This document shows positions 47,696 to 59,000 of a DNA stretch of 64,000 nt, piece by piece. This DNA comes from a virus. The translations under genes were made by a program, and so were the position numbers. Location: positions 28,722 to 92,721 of IMG/VR virus record IMGVR_UViG_3300030061_001386; one strand, given 5' to 3'. Under the pieces are notes generated by a model. That model ran no database searches, had not been told where the DNA came from, and saw only the letters and a program-made list of their open reading frames with translations. The stretch's first letter is position 1. Each line of letters starts with the position of its first letter.

Positions 47696-47701
47696 TTTTA
47701 A

Positions 47702-48427
47702 TCACCCGAATGTATTTATTACTCTTACATTAACCCAAGGAATAGCACCTATTTGGTCTGTAATATCATTTAATGCTGATGATTGGTTACTAGTGCTTGT
47801 AGATGTTTGTGTAACCAATGTGTTAGCAGTTTCACCGTAATTACCTATTTCTCTTAACACACTACAATAGGTATCGTTTTGGTTATCCTCAAAATAGTGT
47901 GGTAAAGTATTCGCAGGTTTACACCATAAATTAGTAGTATTACTATCACTCCAAACCAAACCTATGAAGTACCAAGTATTTGCATCCATTTCATAAGTCT
48001 GATTAGCATTACCTGCGGCATTCTTTAATTGTGCTAGTATTGCGCTTGTTGATGAGAAAGTTATCGATGTCTGAGCCACTAAACTGTCGGGGTAAGGCGC
48101 ACCACCAACAGCCGCTTTAGAATCATAAACTCCTATTTTCATAGTTGCATTACTGTTTGCTGTTGATGCTCTCATTGAAATGTAATCTATTGTTCCTCCT
48201 TGATAAGACCACATTGGAATCATAGAAACATAATTCATAGCAGTACACGCATTGTATGTTTGAGTCCTTATACCCATCATTCTTGAAGGAACTCTATACT
48301 TTACCGTACCAAAAGCAGATATTCCATTTGTAGATGCTCCATAATGGTCATTCTTACTTGCACCTCCGCCTGTTCCGTCATCTATCGTTCCATCACTCTT
48401 TGTTCTTCTAAAAGGTTGTCTTACCAT
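47702..48427 (-). CDS. Putative receptor-binding or fibre-tip protein
   Basis: 241 aa, rich in Ser, Thr, Asn and aromatic residues; mostly beta, with a jelly-roll-like middle (IDYISMRASTANSNATMKIG). Last protein before the assembly chaperone and directly after the fibres, so a tip or host-recognition role is likely. Sequence itself gives no family. Basic N-terminus (MVRQPFRRTKSDG). Confidence 0.6.
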   Translation of the reverse strand: MVRQPFRRTKSDGTIDDGTGGGASKNDHYGASTNGISAFGTVKYRVPSRMMGIRTQTYNACTAMNYVSMIPMWSYQGGTIDYISMRASTANSNATMKIGVYDSKAAVGGAPYPDSLVAQTSITFSSTSAILAQLKNAAGNANQTYEMDANTWYFIGLVWSDSNTTNLWCKPANTLPHYFEDNQNDTYCSVLREIGNYGETANTLVTQTSTSTSNQSSALNDITDQIGAIPWVNVRVINTFG

Positions 48428-48436
48428 TTAATCACC

Positions 48437-49939
48437 TCATGTATTATTCTGCATTGTAATTGCGTAAAAGGTTGCAGTTAAGGTTGCAGTTGAACCCTGT
48501 TTATTTTGATATCTTATTCTAATTGTATCATCACCCGAATCATAATCTGCCGCAAGTGTTCCTATTCTTGCAGAACCATCAAACAATATAGCCCATTCAG
48601 TAAAGTTAACTGCTCTTGCAGTAGTTCCCAATACTGTTTTTTCTGATGCCTGAACTAATGCTTTGAAGGATTCTACCTCTTGATTAGTTTCATCCTCTAT
48701 CTGAACTGTTAGTTCTATCGTCTGTAATCCACTTGCTCCTGTAATTGCATCTAAATCCATATTCATTAATTCAATATATCCATTGTTTGCTGTTGAAGCA
48801 CTACTAACTTCACCTGCAACTATACCTGCTTCATTGTTAGCACCGAAGTATATTCCTGATGTTGTTCCACTTGTTCCTGAACCTATTGTTACATCGGTAA
48901 TAGTTTCAAATGCCTCACTGGCCACTGTTGCCCAAGATAGATTGCCACTACCATCTGTTTGTAATACTTGATTTGCACTACCATCTGCATTTGGTAATAT
49001 AAGAGTGTAGTTAGTTGAAATAGTGGATGGTGCATCTATGGCTACATAGTGTGAAGAATCATCATCATAGTAGCGTATCATGTTGCTATTTGAACCACCG
49101 AGTTTAACATGTCCCGAACCATCTTCAAGAATGATAGTTCCTGTCGTTGAGATATCTCCACTAACGCTGAGTTTGTTTGCACTTGGCCTGTATGCTAAAC
49201 CTGTATCTGTTTTCAACTGTTGACTACCTGTTGCAGATGCAACAAATGGAATGCTGAACCAATCTCCACTACCGTTTTCTGCGGCAGTCACAACATTGGT
49301 AGCGGAAACATCTTCCCAAGCAACACCACTACCTGTTGAAGTTAGAACTTGACCATCACTACCTTGACCACCATTTACTTTGAAGTTTTCAGCATCAACT
49401 AATCCAAAGAAAGAATCCTTAAACTTTAAAGATGAAGTTCCTAAATCAACATCATTATTAACAGGTGGATAAATAGCACCATCTGTAATGTAAAGTTGGT
49501 CTGCACTATTTGCTTGAAGACGCATTTGATTACTACTAATCATGTAAGTAATTCTTCCCTTTAGAGCCGCACCGTTAGCGTTATAGAAATCAATAGAATG
49601 GTTATTGCCTCCTTTGAAATTAAGTCTACCATAAGTATTGTTAAGATTTACTTCAGAAGAAAATGACTTAGTGCCTGTAAATGTCTGTGTTCCCGCTAAT
49701 GTAGCATCACCCGCAGTAACCCAACCAAGATTACCACTACCATCAGTCTTCAACGCTTGACCAGTTGAACCATCAGCATTAGGTAAAACCCATATCTTAT
49801 CGGCAGAAAGAGCAGGGGCTTCAAACCCTACATAATTAGCCCCTTCATAAAATCTTAATTCTTTGTTAGAACCTTTAAGAGAAACATCTCCATCAAATAT
49901 ATCTAATCCTTTCTTTATTACAAAATTACTATCTGTCAT
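48437..49939 (-). CDS. Tail fibre protein
   Basis: 500 aa, repetitive and beta-rich. The unit NADGSTGQALKTDGSGNLGW near residue 55 recurs as NADGSANQVLQTDGSGNLSW near 315, and a DGQVLTSTGSGVAWEDV variant lies near 195. These units are typical of marine phage tail fibres and are also found in the 3414-aa neighbour, showing a common origin. The C-terminal 150 residues are less repetitive (ELTVQIEDETNQEVESFK) and may form the tip. Confidence 0.8.
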   Translation of the reverse strand: MTDSNFVIKKGLDIFDGDVSLKGSNKELRFYEGANYVGFEAPALSADKIWVLPNADGSTGQALKTDGSGNLGWVTAGDATLAGTQTFTGTKSFSSEVNLNNTYGRLNFKGGNNHSIDFYNANGAALKGRITYMISSNQMRLQANSADQLYITDGAIYPPVNNDVDLGTSSLKFKDSFFGLVDAENFKVNGGQGSDGQVLTSTGSGVAWEDVSATNVVTAAENGSGDWFSIPFVASATGSQQLKTDTGLAYRPSANKLSVSGDISTTGTIILEDGSGHVKLGGSNSNMIRYYDDDSSHYVAIDAPSTISTNYTLILPNADGSANQVLQTDGSGNLSWATVASEAFETITDVTIGSGTSGTTSGIYFGANNEAGIVAGEVSSASTANNGYIELMNMDLDAITGASGLQTIELTVQIEDETNQEVESFKALVQASEKTVLGTTARAVNFTEWAILFDGSARIGTLAADYDSGDDTIRIRYQNKQGSTATLTATFYAITMQNNT

Positions 49940-50003
49940 ATTTAATCACCATAACTTCACTGTCCATTATGCTTTAACCTTCCTAAACCGTCCTACCTTA
50001 TTA

Positions 50004-53000
50004 TTATGCTTCAGGGAACAACGTTAAATCCCACCAAATTGTAAGACCCGTACCTACATCTCCACCAGTATTGTTTACTATTTTTAATTGCATATCATCA
50101 CTAGATATTTCATCCCAACTGATATAGTAAGGAAAGTCACTCCTTCCTTCGAATACAGCATTTGAAGAAACAAAGGCCCAAGTTCCGCTTCCGTCTCTAT
50201 CATTAGCAATGAAGTCTTGAGTCAAAACAAAATTACCTGAACCTGATATTCCTGCGTCAATATGTACAGTTCCTCTAATACCTCTATACGAACAGTTACT
50301 ACCATGTACTGCTCCAGTAGGTAAAACCGTAATATTCACACCTGAACCATTTGATAAAGCAGAAGATAAAGGTGCTACTCTACCTTGTATTTTAGTTATA
50401 CCTCTTTTCTGAGCATATGATAAACCACTTAAAGCAAGGTTGCTTGCAGTAGAAGTATGTGCAGTTTCAGTTATATCAAACTGCGTACCTGTTTTTTGTA
50501 TTGGGGAACTAAGCATTACTGTTCCAGTTGAAGTACCATCAGTACCAATAACAACATTCCCATTACCATGTGGGCTTAATGAAATATTACCATTACTACC
50601 AGTAGTTGAGATTGACAACCCAGTATCATTTTTTAGGTTATCAGTTTTAACGAAGTTATTTGTACCTGAAAGATTAATCCCTTGATTATTACCAGTTATG
50701 TTTATTCCATTAGTAGCACTTATTAAATTACTAGCAGTTAAGTTTGTTGCAGAAACAATAGGAACATATAACGTATCTTGTGACGGGTTGAAGTATAACG
50801 CTGTATCTGTTTCTAATCCTAAACTACCGAAAGCCGCCGCATTTGCAGCAAAGGTAAGATAGTTATTTTCATCAGTAGAATTGTTTGCCGAAACAGTTGA
50901 AGTTGCAGAATTACCTGCTATGTTAAGAGTCGGAGTAAAAGTGAAATCACCACTAGTATCATCATATACTAAATTACCGCCAGTACCCGTAGCACCACCG
51001 ACTATAACACTAATATCATCTAATGCTATTCCACTGGAAACAGGAGCAACCCAAGTGAAACCTGTGGTATCGTGGTCATAACTCAAAAGATAATTATCTT
51101 CAGATGCAGACGGAGTATTTGTTACTTTAAGGTCTACTTCAGATATTGAGTTGTTAGTAATTGTTGCTGACGCTACTGTATCAAGAGTAGCCAATGCTCC
51201 TAACCCCAATGCAGTTCTTGCCGCCGCTTGGTCTGCCGCAGTAATTACACCAACCATAGGGGCAGTCGTAGACCCTGTTCCACCACTTGAAACAGGAACA
51301 GTCCCACCAGTAATCTGTTGCCCTGAAATACTGAGATAATTTGTATTTGCTAAAGTAACCGCATTATGTAATTGACTTGTTAATGCAACTGTTCCATCTG
51401 CGTTAGGTAGAAGAATTGTTTTATCATTACCACTGACTGCTCCTCCCTTCAGTGTGATTTCAGTACCAGCATTACCTGAGCCTTCAAACACCACACCATT
51501 ACTCGTACTTACAGTTTCCACGTTTTCAGTAGTGACTGTTCCTGTGACATTTAGATTTCCCCCAACAGAAACATGACCTGTAAAGGTAGCAGTATCACTA
51601 CTTTGATTTCCTATTGTGAAATTACCACCTAAATCTGAGTTTAATAATGTAATTATCTCTACTGCGGTTTGGTCAGCAGTTGCGCTTGCTTCAATGCCAT
51701 CTAACTTATCATGATGAGTAGTTGACATTAATCCGGCAATACTACCAGTTGCTTCACCGATTACTACATTGTTTCCAGTGCTACTTGTAATAGTAATTTG
51801 ACCAGTAGCGGTTGTTTTTCCTAAGTTTGTTCCTACGTGTGGAGAACTGTTAGTGATAGTTACAACACCACTTGATTCTGCTAAAGTAATGTCATTACCT
51901 TTCTTTATCATTAGAGTTTCAGTTCCTCCTAATGTATTATCAGCAGTTCCATCACCATTTGTATCAACTGTGACTGTTCTAAATGTATTAGCGATAGTAT
52001 CGTTAGGAAGTGTAATCGCCATTACATACGGGTCGCTTGTTGTGCCTGAACCTGTTACATTAGTCCCTGCTGTCCCTGTTGCCGCAGTGAACTTGATGTA
52101 TTTATTTTCAGTAACGGTTACATCATCATCGTCATCATCTCTAAGTTTGAAACCATCACCCATATCTACGGTATCAGTAGTAGAGTATGTTCCTGATAAA
52201 TCGGGTATGTCTCCGGCTACTAATGCCCTAAATGCAGGTGCGGAGGCACTGCCTGTTGTTGGCCCTGCATATACAACATTAGCATTTGCAGTTCCGGCAA
52301 GGTTAGTAGCAGTAGCCACATTATCGCCTGTTAATGCTAATGTCCCTCCCGTAGCGGGTAAAGTAATAGTATGATTACCGCTAAATGATGAATGAGCAGG
52401 TGCTTGTAATCTCGCATAATGTGAATTACCTGATTCACAATAGAAATCAATATTAGATTGTGAACCACTATTTTTAATTGAAATAGAACCTGAACCAAGC
52501 GTTACTCCACTTGAACCTCCAACAGTAAGAGCATTTGTCAAATCCCAAGTATCATCAGTATCATCAAAGATAAGAGATGCTTGAGTTACACCATTACCAC
52601 GATAAACGCTTATACCGCTTGTAGTCGCAGTAGCAGTATCAGGAGTACCTTGTGTAGTATTCAATTGTAGAATGTTATCTTCTACTTCAACAGTAGCAGT
52701 ATTAATTGTGCTTGTTGTTCCGCTAACTATTAAATCCCCTGCAACAGTTAAGTCATTACCTACTGTAATTGTTCCTCCGTTTGTTCCTAGAGTATAACTT
52801 TCTACACTATTCAACAAGGAAGTAATCTCAGAAGCAGTTTGGTCAGCCGTTGCTGATGCTTCTATACCATCTAGTTTATCAAACATTTCATCAGACATAA
52901 CACCCCAATTATTTGTATCTGCTAAAGGTAGTTCGGCATTATCACCGTCAGATGATACAACATGTAATTTAGTTCCATCTCTACTCACTGATAAGTTAGT

Positions 53001-56000
53001 AGATACATTAGGAGAAGTATTTGCAAAAGTAATCTTATCTCCACTACGAGCAACACTTAATCCAGTACCCGCTTCAAGTACTACATCATCAGTACTAGAA
53101 TCACTACCAGTTAATCGAATCTTTTCTTCATCAGTGTTATCACCATCAACAGCAGAAATACCGTAAGTAGTATTACCACTGTCAGTAACAGTTTCAGTAG
53201 CAGAAACAATTCCAGTAACATGTCCATTACTATCAAGAGTAATATCCTGTATGTATGTTCTACCACTATTATCTACTGAAGTAGCCGCACTAATGTTAGG
53301 GTGTGCTGTTAGATATGCAGTTGAGTTGAATGCGTTAGAACCGAATAGTTCTGAAGATAGTTTTCTCTTTTGGACACCATTATCCAATACTACAAACTCA
53401 TCTTCTGATGCTGTCCAATCTTCTGTCATATCAGTCAATTCAGACAAGTCAACATCCAACGCATTGCCGTTTAAGTCCAATAATGCTCCTGCGGTTCTTT
53501 GAGTATCTGTTGTGAATGTTAATGCGTTTTGCATATAGGATTGTAGGACACTAACATCCATTCTCTTTAGTGTTCCATCATCACTAAGTACTAATTCATC
53601 TGTTGATGCTAAACCACTTGTTAATGCAGACTGTCCTGTTATATCTCCAACAACAAAGTTAGACGCACCACTAGATGCAAAGTTCTGTGCCGCTATATAA
53701 TCAAAGACAACATCTCCTGTTACTAACCCTGCATTACCGTTAGCAACTGCACCTGTACCTGATAATGTTGATGCTGTTCCTAATCCTAATTCTGTTCTCG
53801 CCGCACCCGCATTAGCGGCAGTAACTACTCCAATCATTGGTGCAGAAGTTGCCCCTGTTCCTCCACTTGATATTGCTAATGTTGATGAAAGTCCTGCCGC
53901 AGTTCCTGTTGTGTTTTGGCTCAATGTTCCACTAGTAATTTTTCCTGCTCCTATATTTGGAATATCAGAAGCAGATAACCCACCATCAAGTATGTTTAAT
54001 TCTGTTAATGATGCAGTAATACCTAAGTTATCTAATGCATATCCTTGTTGTGTAGAAGATAAACCTTGGTTGTTAACATCAATTCTTAGTCTGTTACCTA
54101 AAGCAGTAGTAATACCAGTAATATCTGAATCGTTAGACTGTAAAGCAACTGCTAGTTCATTTAGAGTATCTAAAGCAGAAGGAGCAGAAGCAACTAAATT
54201 AGCAACTGAAGTATCAACATATGTTTTAATTGACTGTTGACTAGCCGCAGAAGTAGCACTATTAGCAGATAAAGTACCATCGTTTAATAGGTTTAGATTA
54301 GTGTTGGTATCAGTCCAAGGGACGTTAACAAACATCTGACCTGATGATAGTTCAACTGGGTAATTCTTACCCGATTCAGTGTAGCCAATCTTAACTAGAC
54401 CTAAGTCGGAACTTGTTGCTTCACTGTAAGTAGTGTCAGAGTTAGTTGTTTTAGCATCGTTTAGTGCTACTCTCTTTTCTAACTTGCCAAACGCCACCAG
54501 TATAGAATCAGATGAGGCAACTGCTCCACCTGTTGCTGTGCTTAAACCTGTTAAAGTCTTAGCAATTACTTGAGCATCAGATAGTTGAGTATTAGTATCA
54601 GTTGAAGATAGTGTTAGTGTTCCCGCAGTATCATCATATGTACTAGTTATATTTGTTCCCGCAGTAATCATTGCCGCAATGAAATCTTCTATTTGTTCCT
54701 CTGTTGTGTAAGATGGTGTAGCCCAAGAAGCAGTACCCGAAGAACTGTACTTTAGGAATTGTCCTGCTGAACCTCCTGTTGGAATATGGTTGTTCCCTGC
54801 TCCCGTTGGATGAACATAGTTATTCCAATTAGAATCATTATTGAAGTAAGACAGTTTAATCTCTGAAGCCGCCTTTCTAGATTCAGTAGTTCCATCTTGT
54901 ATGATAAACTCAGTAGTTCCTGCTATGTCTCCTGTCATATCTGTTAGTTCAGAGAAGTCTAAGTTTAGTGTTGCATCACCAGTAGTTGCTCCCCCACTCA
55001 AACCTACTCCGGCATAAACAGCAGTAATATCTCCATCACCTGTTCCCACACCATATCCATAAGACAGAATCTTATCTTCAATGGCGGCAGAAGTCATAAG
55101 ACTTGTATCGTTATTATTGAATGATTCAGAACTTAATTGTAATGCACTTCCTGCTAATTGTGCAACACCTAATCCTGATACACTTATTGTAGCAGTGTAA
55201 TTTCCTGCTGTTGTATTACTTTGAGATACTGTTATTGCGTCTCCTGCTGTAATATCAACACCAGTCATATCTCCTGAACCTGCTCCTGCAAACTGAGCAT
55301 CCACATAGGTTTTGATAGCCTTAGCAGAAGCAAGGGTATCATCACTACCACTAACTGAACTTATATCAGTATCAAGTGAAGCAATATCAGATAAATCTGC
55401 AACCGCTAATGATACATTACTGTTTAATAATGTAGAAATGGATGTTAACCCAGTACCACCATTTGCCGCAGTTAATGTTCCTGTTAAGTTGTTTATTGGT
55501 ATGTTAATGTCGGCTGAACCGTTGAACGAAACTCCTGCTATTGTTCTAGCAGTTGCCAAAGTACTTGCAGTTGTAGCGTTACCTGTTAAACCACCTTCAA
55601 AAGTAGCGGCTACTAATGTACCTAAAGTAAAACCACTTGTTGTATTAACCGTAGTAGTAGGGGCGGCATGAGTATTACCTGTATCAGTAAATAACTTCCA
55701 CTTGTTACTATCTGATGTATCTCTAAACAACCCTGTATATTTGATAGTACTACCATCAACATATTTACCATAGAAACCTAAGTCAACTGCATCTGCGGTA
55801 TTATTACTTCCTAAAGCAATTAAAGGGTCTTCTACTGTTAAAGTAGAAGTGTTCATTGTTATAGTATCCCCACTAACAATTAAATCTGCACCAACTGTAA
55901 GAGAACCACTTACTGTTAGAGTATCATCAGCCTGACTACCTATTGTATAATCTCCACCAAAATCAGAGTTTAGTCTAGTCTTTAGGTTATCAATTGATAC

Positions 56001-59000
56001 ATCATCGTTGGCTGTTCCTGCAATACTTAGTGAACCTGCACTACCTGCATTATCTGTATATTGTACAGTTATATTACTACCTGCTGTAATTAACCCACTA
56101 ACGTAATCTTCAACTTCTTCTTGAGTTAGATGAGTATCTGTATCAGTAGAAGTAATAGTAATTGTATCAGAACCTGCTGTTGTAGTTATGTTTACATTAG
56201 CACCACCTACTAGTGTTAGTGTATCAGTATTTGAATCTGCAACAATGTTGTCTTGCCCACTAACCGCTATTGTTTTGAATATATTTTGTGCAGAACCTAA
56301 GTCTGTATTAGTGATAGTTACATTGCCAGTTGCACCACTAACCCCAATACCTGTACCTGCTACATTAGAAAGAACACCAGTATTAACTAATGTAAGGTCA
56401 AATGGGTCAGTTGATGCTCCACTGTTAGTGTCAGTCCATGTTGCAGTAATACCTGTTCCTTGTGCAAACTGAACAAACTTACCATCTGTAACATTGACAG
56501 TAGTTCCAACGCCGTCTTTAATATTGAAAGAATTGAATGAACCTCCTCCTCCATTAGCATCTACATATGCTTTAATTGCTTTAGCAGACGCTAAACTATC
56601 GTGTGATGCACTAACACTACTCAAATCAGTATCAAATGCGTTAACATCTGAAAGCCCAGTTACTGACAAAGAGGTTAGATATGTATTAGTGTCAACAGTG
56701 TAATTTCCTGCTCCTATTCTTTTCATGAATCCGTTACTAGTAAAGTCTCCATCCATTACAGCCCCTGCCGCCGTAACATTAGTTGCATCTGTTACATCTG
56801 CTGACGCTTCAATGCCTGACAGTTTAGTTCTCTCTGTTGAACTAATTACCGTCCCACTACCTAAATCAGTAAGCCCTGTTATCTTACCAACTGTAACTGC
56901 TCCATCAGCAATACTATCTGTTTGCACCGCATCATCAGCAAGTTTAGCATTAGTAACTGCATTACTTGCTAACTTAGCAGTGGTTACAGCACTTGCATTA
57001 ATCTTACTTGTTAAGACAGCGTTAGTACCAATCTTTGCACTAGTTATAGCAGTTGATGCTATCATCCCATTAGAGATAGTCCCAGTGTCTGCTGATGTAA
57101 TTAGAGTACCTGTTATGTCAGGAAGAGTTATTGTTCTATCAGCAGTTGGTTCTGCAATAGATAGAGTGGTTTCAAAATCATTATCAACAGCACCTTCAAA
57201 CACAAACGCATTCTGTACATTAACTTCAGTTTGATTTACAGTAGTAGTAGTTCCTAAAACATTCAAATTACCTCTAATGTTAACAGTAGTATCATTATCT
57301 GTATCTCCTATATTCAGAGTTTCTGTTCCATTATAACTAGCAAGAATAGGAGACAGCGTTGACTTACTTAACGTGCTACCTGTGTTAGTAAGAGTAAGGG
57401 TATTACTTTCTGCATTTCTTGAGATACCAAGACCTGCTCCCATTGCTAAATGGAATACACTACCCGTACCACTAGTGTTATCTGTTAATCTAATTGTTTT
57501 AACCGCAGGGTCATTATTACCACTACCATCTAAACCATTCTCAGTTACTATTGAATAAGTAGTGTCAACAGTTGCCTTTGCATCAACATATGTTTTAACC
57601 GCTAGTGTACTTGGTATTCCACTTCCTGAAGCACCACTGCTTATGCTTGTATCAAAAGAACTAACATCTGTTAATCCGGTTAATGCAAGTGAACTTAATT
57701 TAGAGTTAAGTTGGGTTTGTATGGAAGAAGTAACACCATCTAAGTGTCCTATCTCAGTAGAACTTACACCACTAACACCATCTAGTATGTTTAGTTCAGC
57801 CGCAGAAGCAGTAATACTCAAGTCGCTTAAGTTCTCTACCTTTGAGTTAAGAGCAGTTGTTAATCCAGTAACTTTACTTTGTGCTATATCATCTAACTTA
57901 GAGTTAGCAATACTACCTGCAAGATGAGCATTAGTAACTGAACCTGTGGTTAGAGAAAAGTTGTTAGCATTAGCGGCTACACCGACTAACTTATCATAAA
58001 GAGCAGTTGTAAAGTTCTTTTGTGATAAGCCACCATCACCTACTGTGTATGTTGTGTTTGTATAATTAGAGGCATGAATAGTACCTGCCCCATTAGCAGT
58101 CCAATCAATTATCTGATTACCACTTGGTATTGTTGGTTTGTTTAATATCTGCGAATCTCCACTGCCTGAGTTCCAATCTGCATTAACATTCACTTCCGCC
58201 CCTGCTTCAATACCTGAAAGTTTTGATTCTAGAGTGCTTGTGAATACTTTATTAGTAGTTCCTGATGCAATCTTATCTGCACTAATATTAGCCCCATTGC
58301 TTATATCTGCATTTACTATTTGTGTTCCAACTGCTCTATATGCTCCACTTAGACTAGGGATATCACTAGCAGTTAGTTTACTAAATATGTTTGCTAGGTT
58401 TACCTTTTTCAACCCAACAGAATTATCATGGAAAGCAACGAAATCAGCAGTTCTATCAATTCCGTTTTCATTAGATAAACCTGATATATCTAACTTTAAG
58501 GTAGCACCAGTTCTATCAAGACCATCACTAATTGTGAGAGAGGGTTCTTTACCACTAAGAGCAGATACTAACCCATCAATTTTACTCTGAGCAATAGCCG
58601 CATTAGAATCTACTTTAACGTTAGTAATCGCATTATCAGCAATCTTTGATGTTGTTACTGCGCTGTTATTTATTTTAGCAGTTGTTACGGCGTTATTTGC
58701 AATAGTAGTAGCGCCGTCTGCACTAGATGTTACATCTCCACTATGGTTAGGATGAACATATGTATTAGCATCAGTAGAACCAGTATATCCTAAATCTGCT
58801 AGAGATAAAGTTCTAGTTCCCATTGCTGTAATATGTCCTGTATTGTTTGTAGTAATACTATCTACTATTACTGCTCCACTAGTGTTTATGTTAGTTGTTG
58901 AGTAACTAGGATGAGTATATGGATTTGCTAGTTCAGATGTAACAGGTATGTTAAAGTAATTACTACCATCATTAGTGAAAGTCCATCTATCAGAAGTTTC